A stretch of 64,000 nucleotides of DNA from Salinicola socius (GCF_001937195.1 NZ_MSDO01000003.1:124001-188000); one strand, 5' to 3'; counted from the stretch's first letter, positions 1 to 8,158 are shown. Notes: generated by a model not told the origin, from the letters alone. Translations and numbers: made by a program.

Positions 1-282
1 GCCCAGCGAGCGCGTGAGGCGATGGAAAGACTGCGTATCGAAAACTGGCCATGGCCGGGGCGCGTCGCCTTTCGAGAAAGCAACCAGCATGGCGAGATCG
101 GTCTGCATATCGTCGATCACTGGCACTACCTGGGTAGCGTCGAACGGCTAGACGACCTGCATGCGCTGCCCGATACGCGCGGTTTCGATATCGATACCTA
201 TCGCATTCTCAACCGCTTTATCTCGACGCCGAGCCCAGCCATCGAACCGATTCCGATCGATGGCGAAATTGACCTGATATGA
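1..282 (+). CDS. cho: Excinuclease Cho (UvrC-like), C-terminal part only
   Basis: The reading frame is open from the first base and ends at a TGA at 280-282, so the gene starts outside the window. About 93 codons remain. The visible part matches the C-terminal tail of E. coli Cho as I remember it: an ERLR helix, a WPWPG turn, a segment resembling HIIQNWLWLGAV, and GFD-DTYRIL. Cho is a UvrC homologue that makes the 3' incision in nucleotide excision repair with UvrAB. The catalytic GIY-YIG part is not visible. An internal ATG at 22 is not the real start, because homology continues upstream of it. The gene converges with the ybfF-type esterase. Confidence 0.8.
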   Translation, partial: AQRAREAMERLRIENWPWPGRVAFRESNQHGEIGLHIVDHWHYLGSVERLDDLHALPDTRGFDIDTYRILNRFISTPSPAIEPIPIDGEIDLI

Positions 283-325
283 GACCGAATTGAAACGCCC
301 CCGTCCTGACCTGATTGCTGCGCTG

Positions 326-1111
326 TCAGGATGCGGCGAGGAAGCGGTTCACCGCATCCCGAAACGCTTCCGGCTGTTCGGCGTGCAGCCAGTGCCCGGC
401 GCCATCCAGCGTCTGCCATTCGGCATTGGGCAGGACCGCATCGACAGACTCGCGATACCGATCCGGAACATAGTGCGAGGCGCCTCCCCGGATCAATAAT
501 GTCGCGCCTTCGAATGGCCGATCGCCGTCGGGTGGAGCAATGATCGCCTCGTACCCCGCGCTGATTTCGTCGAGACCGACTCGCCAGTACATGATCCCGT
601 CGTCACCGCGGAGCAGATTGGTGGCCAGAAACTGGCGCGTGGCCGCGTCATCGACTTCTTCCTGCATCAGCGCTGCGGCGTCGCGGCGCGATGTCGGCCT
701 TCCCGCCTCGACCCGGCGCATTGCCGCAAATATGTCATCGTGGCCGTGGTCGTAGGCAACCGGCGCGACGTCGGCAACGATCAGGTGAGCCACCCGCGCT
801 GGATGCAAGCGGGCCAGGGTCATCGCGACCTTGCCGCCCATCGAGTGGCCCAGCAGGTCGAATCGTTTGACCTCGAGCTCGTCCAGCAGCGCGACGACAT
901 CGGCCGCCATCGCAGCATATTGCATCCCGTCGGCATGCGGCGAACGGCCATGGTTGCGCAGATCGACGGCAATCACCCGACGCTCGTCCTGCCACTGCTT
1001 GATGTGGGAACGCCAGTTGTCGGCGCTACCGAACAGTCCGTGAAGTATGACCAGCGGTAGCGTCGCGTCGCCGTTCTCCGGCACGCCCGTATCGATACAG
1101 TAAAGTTGCAC
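326..1111 (-). CDS. ybfF: YbfF-type alpha/beta-hydrolase esterase
   Basis: A 261-residue alpha/beta hydrolase of the YbfF acyl-CoA/ester hydrolase family. The oxyanion-hole HG is at residues 24-25, the nucleophile elbow GHSMGG places Ser90, and the catalytic His is in GAGHWLH near residue 240. There is no signal peptide, so it is cytoplasmic. The start is a GTG at 1111, preceded by an excellent AGGAGG ribosome site. The natural substrate of YbfF enzymes is uncertain (short acyl esters, malonyl-CoA or palmitoyl-CoA have been reported for the family). It stands alone between cho and yhhQ. The family call is firm; the substrate is not. Confidence 0.85.
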   Translation of the reverse strand: MQLYCIDTGVPENGDATLPLVILHGLFGSADNWRSHIKQWQDERRVIAVDLRNHGRSPHADGMQYAAMAADVVALLDELEVKRFDLLGHSMGGKVAMTLARLHPARVAHLIVADVAPVAYDHGHDDIFAAMRRVEAGRPTSRRDAAALMQEEVDDAATRQFLATNLLRGDDGIMYWRVGLDEISAGYEAIIAPPDGDRPFEGATLLIRGGASHYVPDRYRESVDAVLPNAEWQTLDGAGHWLHAEQPEAFRDAVNRFLAAS

Positions 1112-1190
1112 GTCATCCCTCCTGAAAGCCGGTTCGGCAACCCTGGCAGCCGCCGTTGCAAGTTGCAGGATAACAAAATGCCGCCGGGGG

Positions 1191-1871
1191 TTACCCCTGC
1201 TGGCGCGACGCCCCCGGCAGATTGACCTGGTCTCGTTGCGTCAACAGGCGCCGACCGAGGTAGGCCAGCAGCACGCCGTACAGTGGCAGGAAAAAGATCA
1301 GACTGATCGACAGCTTCACGGCGTAATCGAACCAGGCGATCTCCACCCAATGTTCACGCATGAACGGATCGGGACCCTGCCAGAAGGCGATGGCAAAGAA
1401 CGCGAAGGTATCCGCCAGGTTGCCGATGATCGTGGATAAGGTCGGCGCGACCCACCAGGCACGAAGCCGACGCATGCGGTCGAACACATGGATGTCGAGC
1501 AGTTGCCCCAGCACGTAAGCCATGAAACTGGCCAACGCGATGCGTCCGACGAACAGATTCCACTGGGCCAGGGCCTCGAAACCCTGAAACCGTCCCTGCT
1601 GGAACAGCACCGATACCGCATAGGAAATCAGCAAAGCCGGCACCATGACGCCGGCAATGATTCGTCTCGCCGATGACTTGCCGAACAGACGAACCGTCAA
1701 ATCGGTAGCGAGGAAAATGAACGGGAAACTGAAAGCGCCCCAGGTGGTGTGCAGCCCCCACAGCGTGAATGGCAACTGAACCAGATAGTTGCTGGCGGTG
1801 ATCACCATCACGTGAAAGCTGACCAGCCAAAGTAACGCAAGTCGGAGCTGGTGGTTATCGAGTCTCAACAT
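1191..1871 (-). CDS. yhhQ: Queuosine precursor transporter YhhQ
   Basis: A 226-residue inner-membrane protein of the YhhQ (COG1738) family, which imports 7-cyano- or 7-aminomethyl-7-deazaguanine for tRNA queuosine synthesis. About six hydrophobic helices are visible, with the family's conserved polar intramembrane stretch STIIGNLADTFAFF near residues 145-158 and a Trp-rich LYGVLLAYLGRRLL end. The ATG at 1871 has an AAGG ribosome site. The putative transcript leader is long (about 165 nt from a TATAAT at 2044-2049) and holds a hairpin that loosely recalls a preQ1-I aptamer; see the separate entry. It is divergent from an ArsR-family regulator. Confidence 0.88.
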   Translation of the reverse strand: MLRLDNHQLRLALLWLVSFHVMVITASNYLVQLPFTLWGLHTTWGAFSFPFIFLATDLTVRLFGKSSARRIIAGVMVPALLISYAVSVLFQQGRFQGFEALAQWNLFVGRIALASFMAYVLGQLLDIHVFDRMRRLRAWWVAPTLSTIIGNLADTFAFFAIAFWQGPDPFMREHWVEIAWFDYAVKLSISLIFFLPLYGVLLAYLGRRLLTQRDQVNLPGASRQQG

Positions 1872-2043
1872 GGGAAGCCTTTTTCGTTTGCCGGGCTTTC
1901 GGTCACGGGCGTTCTGGCGTAACGAACGACCGTCAACGGAAGCTTACCGGGCGCCGGTGCGAATGAAGCGGCGGTGCCGGGCCGAGGGGTTAGGGAACCC
2001 TCTGGGATGACGGATAGCTTGCAGCACGCTGCAGCGGGCGCGA
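1872..2043 (-). promoter_or_regulatory. Long GC-rich leader of yhhQ with hairpin, possible riboswitch-like element
   Basis: This is the first half of the 325-nt gap between yhhQ and the divergent ArsR-type gene. Read on the minus strand, a stem of the form AGAGGGTTC-CCTAA-CCCCTC lies at about 1992-2011. It recalls the stem and first loop of preQ1-I aptamers, but the A-rich tail that completes that pseudoknot is missing. preQ1-responsive control of yhhQ-type genes is known, so the position is suggestive. The structural match is incomplete and I do not call it a riboswitch. Confidence 0.25.
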
Positions 2044-2049
2044 ATTATA
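2044..2049 (-). promoter_or_regulatory. -10 element (TATAAT) of the yhhQ promoter
   Basis: On the minus strand this is a perfect TATAAT. The -35 region 17 nt upstream (TGGCGA) is poor. If used, transcription would start near 2037 and yhhQ would have a leader of about 165 nt. Confidence 0.4.
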
Positions 2050-2100
2050 GGGATCCCGACCCAGGATCGCCAGTACAACGCTCAAGATACATCGGAAAAG

Positions 2101-2123
2101 TATTGTAACTCTAAGTTACAATA
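2101..2123. promoter_or_regulatory. Palindromic operator upstream of the ArsR-family gene
   Basis: A perfect 9-bp inverted repeat (TATTGTAAC / GTTACAATA) flanks a 5-nt spacer. It overlaps a plausible -35 (TTGTAA, 2103-2108) and the spacer of a promoter with TAATAT at 2127-2132, reading toward the ArsR-type gene. The size, AT-rich symmetry and position fit an autoregulatory site for a dimeric winged-helix repressor. This is inferred from position; the protein-DNA match is untested. Confidence 0.65.
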
Positions 2124-2196
2124 AGCTAATATCAGCATACCCTGAACAGTGGGTTCAGTACGGGCAATCTGCCCAACGCGCCTGCGGAATTTTACG

Positions 2197-2499
2197 ATGA
2201 TGACAACGGTTACCCCGCTTAGCGACCACCAGATCGGTCCCGCTACCGCCACCCTCAAGGCCATCGCCAACGAGAGCCGGTTGCGTATTCTCTGCCTGCT
2301 GATGCAGGGTGAACATTCGGTTACCCAGATCAATAGGGAGATGACGCTGAGCCAGTCAGCGTTATCGCAGCACCTTGCCGTACTTCGGCAGGAACAGCTG
2401 GTGGCGACCCGCCGTAGCTCCCAGGTAATTTATTACTCGCTGAATGGCAACGTGGCCGAGCGCCTGATCCAGACGCTCGGTGAGCTGGATATCGCCTGA
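2197..2499 (+). CDS. ArsR/SmtB-family transcriptional repressor (HlyU/YgaV-like)
   Basis: A winged-helix regulator of about 100 residues. The recognition-helix region (LSQSALSQHLAVLRQEQLV) and the wing (TRRSSQVIYYSL) are very close to those of HlyU, BigR and YgaV. Those redox or sulfide sensors use two cysteines, one in the ILC(L/M)L helix and one near the C-terminus. Here only the first (ILCLL) is present and the C-terminus ends LGELDIA, so dithiol sensing is unlikely in the usual form. I prefer the ATG at 2197 (MMTT...) over an in-frame GTG at 2149, because the alignable family begins after it. It probably controls itself through the palindrome at 2101-2123. Confidence 0.82.
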   Translation: MMTTVTPLSDHQIGPATATLKAIANESRLRILCLLMQGEHSVTQINREMTLSQSALSQHLAVLRQEQLVATRRSSQVIYYSLNGNVAERLIQTLGELDIA

Positions 2500-2518
2500 G
2501 CCGGATCCCGGAAAGCGG

Positions 2519-3559
2519 TTATCGGCGCTGCCAGCGAAGGTCCTCGACCCGCTGCAGCAGGCGATCGATACTCCTTTCCAGGCCGCTCTCCATGCTCTTG
2601 CTCAACTTGCCCATCAGGCCGGAACGCGACGCCAGCGATACGTTCAGCACCCGTGCCTGGTGCCGCTGTTTTTCCAGCAGATAGGCATCACTGGTGCCCA
2701 CGGCATCGATCAACCCGGCCTCCAGCGCCTCGCTGCCGTACCAGATTTCGCCGGTCGCGACCTTGTCGACGTCCAATGCGGGCCGCCGTTCGGCCACATA
2801 ACGCTTGAAGAGATCGTGCGTGGATTCCAGATCCTCGAGAAACTTGGCCCGCCCCTCTTCGCTGTTTTCTCCCAGCACCGTCAAGGTGCGCTTGTAACGG
2901 CCCGCCGTCAGCAGCTCGACATCGACATCATGCTTCTTGAGCAGGCGATGGACATTGGGTATCTGCGCCACTACGCCGATCGAACCGATGACCGCGAACG
3001 GCGCGGCAATCAGATGACTGGCACAGCACGCCATCATGTAGCCGCCGCTTGCCGCAACCTTGTCGACGCAAACGGTCAAACGCGCGCCGGCATCGCGAAG
3101 GCGATCCAGCTGCGCGGCCGCGAAACCATAGCTATGGACCAGGCCGCCACCTGACTGCAGGCGCAGCACGATTTCGTCACCACGCTGAATCTCTTCCAGC
3201 AGCAGCGATATCAGCTCGGCCAGAGCCGGGGTTCCGGAGGCCTTCAAGTCGCCGTCGAAATCGAGTACCCAGACCCGCTCGGCGTCGCGCTCCGCGTCAC
3301 GCTTGGTGGCCAGTTTGGCGGATTTTCGCAACTGCTTGGCGAACCGACGACGGCCCGCCTTGGGTACTGCGGCGAGGCGCAGTTGACGCTGCCGGCGTTG
3401 AAACCGCTCATCCAGCTCGACGACCTTGAGCGTGGCACCGCCACCGCCCTGCCCCTTGTGCCGACCACGGGCGATCAGCATCAGAATCACGCCGATGGCG
3501 ATCACCAGCGTCGCCGTCTTGGCGAGAAATAGACCGTAGTCGGCCAACCATTCGATCAC
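2519..3559 (-). CDS. sohB: Inner-membrane serine protease SohB
   Basis: A signal-peptide-peptidase-like (S49 family) Ser-Lys protease anchored by an N-terminal helix (LFLAKTATLVIAIGVILML). The Ser is in AASGGYMMA (about residue 171) and the general-base Lys in GRYKRTLT (about residue 223). I place the start at a GTG at 3559: it is preceded by AAGGAG with a 6-nt spacer, and the protein then begins MIEWLADYGLFLAK, which aligns with E. coli SohB MELLSEYGLFLAK. The upstream in-frame TTG at 3577 would put this ribosome site inside the gene. SohB is thought to degrade membrane-protein fragments. The insert between helix and protease domain is rich in Arg and Lys. Confidence 0.92.
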   Translation of the reverse strand: MIEWLADYGLFLAKTATLVIAIGVILMLIARGRHKGQGGGGATLKVVELDERFQRRQRQLRLAAVPKAGRRRFAKQLRKSAKLATKRDAERDAERVWVLDFDGDLKASGTPALAELISLLLEEIQRGDEIVLRLQSGGGLVHSYGFAAAQLDRLRDAGARLTVCVDKVAASGGYMMACCASHLIAAPFAVIGSIGVVAQIPNVHRLLKKHDVDVELLTAGRYKRTLTVLGENSEEGRAKFLEDLESTHDLFKRYVAERRPALDVDKVATGEIWYGSEALEAGLIDAVGTSDAYLLEKQRHQARVLNVSLASRSGLMGKLSKSMESGLERSIDRLLQRVEDLRWQRR

Positions 3560-3744
3560 GTCATGCTCCTTGTTCAAGGCATTCGTTCTGTCCGGGCATA
3601 CCCCGGGTTCGATGAATTCGCGGGACCTGGGAGAGTGTGTCGCGCTCTGCGCGCGTCGGAATGAACCAAAACCCCCGCCTTTGCCCCTTGCATGGGGATA
3701 GCGGCAATGATTTGCTTGGCGTTTCTGTCACGGGAGACATCATC

Positions 3745-4065
3745 ATGGATGACGATCAACTCATCGCCAAACTCCGCGCCCGATTCGATGCCGAGGCCGC
3801 CGAGAACGTTTCGGCCATTTATCAATTCGATCTCGACGATGTCGAGGACTATCACATGACTATCGATCATGGCTCGCTCGACATCCAGCCGGGCCGTCAC
3901 CCGGATCCCAGCGTCACCATTTCCAGCGACACCACGACGCTGATGGCCCTGGTGAAGAAAGAGCTCAACGCGATGCAGGCACTGCTGACAGGTAAAGTGA
4001 AGGTCAAGGGAGATATCGGGCTTGCCAGTCGGCTCCCCAAACTCTTCTCCAGATCCTCTCCGTGA
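3745..4065 (+). CDS. SCP2 sterol-binding domain protein
   Basis: A 106-residue stand-alone SCP2-like domain: an IYQFDLDD--DYHMTIDHGSLDI beta core, then DPSVTISSDTTTLMALVKKELNAMQALL and a closing GKVKVKGDIGLASRLPKLF helix. Such proteins bind lipids in a hydrophobic tunnel, and the bacterial versions have no agreed function. The ATG at 3745 has GGGAG 8 nt upstream. A longer frame from 3637 exists, but its N-terminal part is not like the family. It is divergent from sohB and convergent with nudC. Confidence 0.85.
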   Translation: MDDDQLIAKLRARFDAEAAENVSAIYQFDLDDVEDYHMTIDHGSLDIQPGRHPDPSVTISSDTTTLMALVKKELNAMQALLTGKVKVKGDIGLASRLPKLFSRSSP

Positions 4066-4074
4066 CCCATACGC

Positions 4075-4845
4075 TCAGCGGATCGCAACCGCGCCACGAT
4101 GAGTCTCGATCAATTGCCGCGAAATCGAGTAGGCCGGGGGTAGTTGGGGCATTTTTTCCGGTGTGAACCACGCGGCATCGACGATCTCCTCGCCATCGAT
4201 GCGGATTCGCCGACTAGCCGCTTCAGCGAAGAAGCCCATCATCAGCGAATGCGGGAAAGGCCAGGACTGACTCTTGAAGAAGCTGACCCGCCCCACGTCG
4301 ACACCGACCTCCTCCATGACTTCCCGCCGGACCGCCGCCTCCACGGCCTCTCCGGGTTCGATGAATCCGGCCAGCGTGGAGTAGCGCTGCGGCGGAAATC
4401 GCGGGCTGCGTGCCAGCAGCATATCCCGGCCATGGGTCACGAGGGTGATGATACATGGCGAAATGCGCGGATAGTTTCGCAGTCCGCAGTTGTCGCAATG
4501 CATGGCGAACTCGTGCGATAGCCGCTTCGCGGCGTGGCCACAGCGTCCGCAAAAACGATGGTCCCGTTGCCAGTGCGTTACCTGGAGAGCCGTCGCCAGC
4601 AGTTCGCTTTGCGCGGCGGATAGCTGCGCCAACCAGTCGCGAAAGGCGGGCCACTCTTCGCCATCCTCCTCGACCACGACGGCGACCGGCTCACCCTGCC
4701 AATACCCCAGGCGCAGTGCTTGCCCGGGCCACCGCTCCCGGTAGACGAGCATGTCATCGGTCTCCCCCGGCGCCACGCCGCTTGCGTTCATACGTAGCAA
4801 CCAGCCACCGACGACGTCCATCGGCGGTATTTCGCGCTGTAGCAT
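4075..4845 (-). CDS. nudC: NAD(H)/RNA-cap pyrophosphatase NudC
   Basis: A Nudix hydrolase that cleaves NADH and NAD-capped RNA 5' ends. It has a four-cysteine zinc ribbon (CGRCG ... HCDNCG) before the Nudix box (GFIEPGEAVEAAVRREVMEEVG fits GX5EX7REUXEEXGU), then the NADH-specific SQSWPFPHSLM motif. The start ATG at 4845 shares its A with the TGA of dnaQ (TGATG), so translation is probably coupled to dnaQ. A longer frame reaching back to 4938 would sit inside dnaQ and is rejected. The protein has about 256 residues, normal for the family. Confidence 0.95.
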   Translation of the reverse strand: MLQREIPPMDVVGGWLLRMNASGVAPGETDDMLVYRERWPGQALRLGYWQGEPVAVVVEEDGEEWPAFRDWLAQLSAAQSELLATALQVTHWQRDHRFCGRCGHAAKRLSHEFAMHCDNCGLRNYPRISPCIITLVTHGRDMLLARSPRFPPQRYSTLAGFIEPGEAVEAAVRREVMEEVGVDVGRVSFFKSQSWPFPHSLMMGFFAEAASRRIRIDGEEIVDAAWFTPEKMPQLPPAYSISRQLIETHRGAVAIR

Positions 4846-5594
4846 CAGTGCTGGGTCCCCGGCGTTTTCAGCGTGTCCCAATGGCATTGGCCTGCCGACT
4901 GTCTGATCTGTTCGAGACGCTGCTGATGGGCCTCCCACTCGGCATCGCTGGGCTTGAGCACCGTCAGCGGCAGGCCGGTTCGCTCGATCCGGCGCAACCC
5001 GCTGGCTCCGCCCGATTCGCGGCTGTCGCCAGTATCACTGCCGGCCAGCGACAATGCGGTCTGCCCGCCGGTCATGGCGAGATAGACTTCCGCCAGGATT
5101 TCCGAGTCCAGCAGCGCCCCGTGGAGCACGCGCTGGCCATTATCGATGTCGTAGCGCTTGCACAGCGCGTCCAGGCTATTGCGCTGCCCCGGGTGCATTT
5201 TCCGCGCCATTTTCAGCGTATCCAGTACGCTGCAGTGCTCGGCTACCGGTCCCAGCACGGGCTCGCCCCGCGCTGCCTTCAGCAGCTTGAATTCGTGATC
5301 GAAGAAGCCGACATCGAACGGGGCATTGTGAATGACTAGCTGCGCGCCGCGCATGAACTCCCAGAGCCCATCGGCGATTTCGGCGAAAACCGGCTCGTTG
5401 GCAACCCGTTCGTTGGTGATACCGTGGATCCCGATGGCTTCCGCCTCGATGTCCCGCTCCGGGTTGACGTACTGATGGTAAGTGCGCCCGGTGAAGCGGC
5501 GATTGACCAGTTCAATACCGCCGATCTCGATGATGCGATGGCCTTCTCGCGGGTCGATACCGGTGGTTTCCGTATCCATGACGATTTGGCGCAT
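4845..5594 (-). CDS. dnaQ: DNA polymerase III epsilon subunit (proofreading exonuclease)
   Basis: A DEDDh 3'-5' exonuclease of 249 residues. The catalytic set is visible: Asp7 and Glu9 in DTETTG, Asp94 in HNAPFD, and His158 and Asp163 in LHGALLDSEILAEVY. QTALSL at residues 178-183 fits the beta-clamp-binding motif. The C-terminal tail (GLRRIERTGLPL and following) would contact the alpha subunit. It lies between rnhA and nudC, all on the minus strand. rnhA-dnaQ adjacency is conserved with E. coli, but there the two genes are divergent, whereas here they are co-directional. Confidence 0.96.
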   Translation of the reverse strand: MRQIVMDTETTGIDPREGHRIIEIGGIELVNRRFTGRTYHQYVNPERDIEAEAIGIHGITNERVANEPVFAEIADGLWEFMRGAQLVIHNAPFDVGFFDHEFKLLKAARGEPVLGPVAEHCSVLDTLKMARKMHPGQRNSLDALCKRYDIDNGQRVLHGALLDSEILAEVYLAMTGGQTALSLAGSDTGDSRESGGASGLRRIERTGLPLTVLKPSDAEWEAHQQRLEQIRQSAGQCHWDTLKTPGTQH

Positions 5595-5668
5595 ACGTTA
5601 TCCTCGCTTGTGCCTGGCGACAGTCGTTTGTGTTGCTGACGAGGCGGGGCTCGCCCTCGATGATCGAG

Positions 5669-6127
5669 TCACTGCGCCGACGACCGCCGTTTGGCGATGA
5701 CTTCATCGATCGCCTCGTTGACCAGGCGATCGGCGGCCTCGTTCCCCTCATGGCCGCTATGCCCCTTGACCCAATGCCACTCGACGATGTGGCGCTCGGT
5801 TTCGGCAAGCAGCTCTCGCCACAGTTCCGCATTCTTGACCGGCTGCTTGGCGGCCGTCTTCCAGCCGCGCTTCTGCCAGCCATGTATCCATTCGGTGATG
5901 CCCTTGCGGACGTACTGAGAGTCGGTCCACAGCGACACCCGGCAGGCGCGATCCAGCGCGCGCAGCGCCTGAATCGCGGCCATCAGTTCCATGCGGTTGT
6001 TGGTGGTTTCAACCTCGCCGCCTTTCAACGGCTTTTCATGTCGGCCGGAGACCAGTAGTGCGCCCCATCCGCCGGGGCCGGGGTTGCCGCGGCAACCGCC
6101 ATCGGTATAGATGGTCACGGCGGGCAT
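5669..6127 (-). CDS. rnhA: Ribonuclease HI
   Basis: A 152-residue RNase HI that removes RNA from RNA-DNA hybrids. The four acidic residues are Asp9 ([16 protein letters not shown]), Glu47 (NNRMELMA), Asp69 (LWTDSQYV) and Asp133 ([12 protein letters not shown]). The basic protrusion is present ([17 protein letters not shown]). I choose the ATG at 6127, giving [11 protein letters not shown]. An upstream TTG at 6157 would add ten non-family residues. No strong Shine-Dalgarno precedes either start. Confidence 0.95.
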   Translation of the reverse strand: MPAVTIYTDGGCRGNPGPGGWGALLVSGRHEKPLKGGEVETTNNRMELMAAIQALRALDRACRVSLWTDSQYVRKGITEWIHGWQKRGWKTAAKQPVKNAELWRELLAETERHIVEWHWVKGHSGHEGNEAADRLVNEAIDEVIAKRRSSAQ

Positions 6128-6296
6128 CGTCGACGATTCGGAATTCGGAGCTGGCAAGACGTTAACTCTCTTCGATGTAAATGGCCTGAGCTTTCAAGCG
6201 GGATTGGTTTCACAGCGAACCTGGGTTTGCAGCGGACACTGATTGTCAGACCGCGCTTGATACCGGCCGGTTTACGGCATCAGGCGGATATCAACT

Positions 6297-7214
6297 TCAG
6301 GCAATCGACCGAGGAGATCGGGCGCGCGCAACGGAGCGACGTTCGCCGTGGTCCGGCTCTGTCGCAGGCCGCGACTCACCTTTCAGCGTATCGACCGAGA
6401 TTGCCGAGTCTTCGACCGCCACTAGGCCGACAGCGCTGACCGGTCTGCGATTCGACTCGTCCCGACCGCGATGGCTGGCCGGCGCGGTCTCCTTTGCCAG
6501 TCCCAGCCAGGCGCCGGACTTGTTACCACCGAGAACCGGATCGCGCAACTTGATGGGCTGAACGGGGATGCTGCGTCGACGCGCCACCAGCAGGTAGGCC
6601 GAGGCCAGCGGCACGTTGTAGCGACGTCCCAGCGTCTCCAGGCGATCGCTGCCCATCTCGCGGCCCGGCAGCCGGAAGCCGCAGTAGTCTACCCGCTCGA
6701 TCTCGAAGTCGACAAACGCCAGCCAGTCGCGCAGCCGACCGGGCGTTCGCCACGGATGCCGCCAGGGCATCGGTCGTTCGCGTCGGCGAACGCCAGCCGG
6801 TCCGAAAGGATGCCAACCGAACACCAGCAGACGGCCATCGGGGCGTGTCACGCGAACGGCTTCCTGCAGCACATGGTGTGGTCGATCCACGGCTTCCAGT
6901 AGATGATGCAGCAGTACCAGGTCGACGCTGTCGTCGGCGAGGGGAAGGCTGTCAGGCAGACAGACCAGACTGTTGCGGGTGCGAGCGAGCTCCTCGGAGG
7001 GTGCCCAGTCCAGCGCATGGCGGATCGGACACATATCGCTCATCAGCGGCGCCATGCCCAGTTGCAGACTCAGGATGCCGCGGTGCTGTTCGCAGTGCGG
7101 GCCCAGGCACGCACGCTCCGCCCGCCACAGCGCCACTCCGGGTGATGACTCCCAGAACTGGCGACCCTCGCGGACAGCTGCCTGCAGGGTTGGATCGGGT
7201 GGCGAGATTGACAC
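6297..7214 (-). CDS. SAM-dependent methyltransferase, YafS-like
   Basis: A class I methyltransferase with degenerate glycine motif and a clear motif IV/VI region (DDSVDLVLLHHLLEAVDRPHHVLQEAVRVTRPDGRLLVFGWHP split over residues 96-138). It sits between gloB and rnhA exactly as yafS does in E. coli, so I assign it to that family. Substrate unknown. The C-terminal 80 residues, after the conserved domain, are Arg/Ser-rich and look disordered. The start is a GTG at 7214 with a GGGGAG some 13 nt away, so it is not certain. Confidence 0.82.
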   Translation of the reverse strand: MSISPPDPTLQAAVREGRQFWESSPGVALWRAERACLGPHCEQHRGILSLQLGMAPLMSDMCPIRHALDWAPSEELARTRNSLVCLPDSLPLADDSVDLVLLHHLLEAVDRPHHVLQEAVRVTRPDGRLLVFGWHPFGPAGVRRRERPMPWRHPWRTPGRLRDWLAFVDFEIERVDYCGFRLPGREMGSDRLETLGRRYNVPLASAYLLVARRRSIPVQPIKLRDPVLGGNKSGAWLGLAKETAPASHRGRDESNRRPVSAVGLVAVEDSAISVDTLKGESRPATEPDHGERRSVARARSPRSIA

Positions 7215-7249
7215 GGACGGCTTTACTCCCCAAGGTTAGCGCTTTTTTA

Positions 7250-7287
7250 CAGTGGTTCGACTCTGACGGTCAGTGGTTCGATTCTGA
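7250..7287 (+). repeat. Direct repeat in the yafS-gloB divergent region
   Basis: Two 17-nt copies of CAGTGGTTCGAYTCTGA at 7250-7266 and 7271-7287, period 21 bp, one mismatch. A two-helical-turn spacing could suit a regulator, or it may be a chance duplication by slippage. Confidence 0.55.
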
Positions 7288-7390
7288 ACCCGCGGCGAAA
7301 AGGCGGCCCCTTGCGGGAACCCGCGCGCGCCACATCGGTCAGACCGACATCCGAACCCTGACGTTCGAACCTGCCGGAGAAGGATGCCAC

Positions 7391-8158
7391 ATGTTGACGG
7401 TGAAACCGATTCCCGCGTTCCAGGACAACTATATATGGCTGCTGCAACAGGACAACCAGGACCGCGTTGTTGTCGTCGATCCCGGTGACGCCAAGCCCGT
7501 CATTGCCTGGCTGGAACAGCAAGATCTGACGCTCGATACCATTCTCGTCACCCATCACCATCAGGATCATACGGGCGGTCTGCGCGAACTGATCGAACGC
7601 TATTCCCCTGAGGTCTACGGCCCCGCCAATGACGCCATTCCCGGTATTCGCCATCACGTCGGCGAGGGCGATGAATGTCGCGTTCTGGGGCGTCACTTCG
7701 AAGTCCATGCCGTTCCCGGCCATACCCTCGATCATATCGCCTTCTACGCTCCCGGCACACCGGGACTGCTGTTCGCCGGTGACACGCTCTTCTCTGGCGG
7801 CTGTGGCCGGCTGTTCGAAGGGACTCCCGCGCAGATGCGCGAGTCGCTGACAAAACTCGACGCCCTGCCGGACGACACGCTGGTATTCGCCGCGCACGAA
7901 TATACGCTGGCCAACCTTGCCTTCGCCGCGGCGGCCGAGCCCGACAACGCCGCTCGCGATGCCTATCGCGCCGAATGCCAGACGGCACGCGATCTGGATC
8001 GGCCGACGCTACCGACCACGCTGGGACGCGAGCGCCAGATCAATCCGTTCCTGCGCATCGACGAACCCAGTCTGCTGACAACTTTACGTCAGCAGGGACC
8101 TGCCGATAACAGTCTGGAGGCTTTCACCACGCTACGTGCGTGGAAAGATCGCTTCTAA
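7391..8158 (+). CDS. gloB: Hydroxyacylglutathione hydrolase (glyoxalase II)
   Basis: A metallo-beta-lactamase-fold glyoxalase II that hydrolyses S-lactoylglutathione from methylglyoxal detoxification. The binuclear metal motif THHHQDHTGG supplies His55, His57, Asp59 and His60. Further ligands are in VPGHTLDHIAFY, FAGDTLFSGGCGRLFEG and FAAHEYTLAN. The C-terminal glutathione-binding helices end in EAFTTLRAWKDRF. ATG 7391 follows AAGGA at good distance. A frame running back to 6845 is open but non-coding and antisense to the methyltransferase. Confidence 0.96.
   Translation: MLTVKPIPAFQDNYIWLLQQDNQDRVVVVDPGDAKPVIAWLEQQDLTLDTILVTHHHQDHTGGLRELIERYSPEVYGPANDAIPGIRHHVGEGDECRVLGRHFEVHAVPGHTLDHIAFYAPGTPGLLFAGDTLFSGGCGRLFEGTPAQMRESLTKLDALPDDTLVFAAHEYTLANLAFAAAAEPDNAARDAYRAECQTARDLDRPTLPTTLGRERQINPFLRIDEPSLLTTLRQQGPADNSLEAFTTLRAWKDRF

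Noticed and set aside
6845-7390. Upstream extension of the gloB reading frame
   Set aside because: Lies antisense to the methyltransferase; GloB homology begins exactly at ATG 7391, which has its own ribosome site.
8101-8120. GCCGATAA as a sigma-28 box
   Set aside because: Lies inside the gloB coding region with no flagellar gene downstream.
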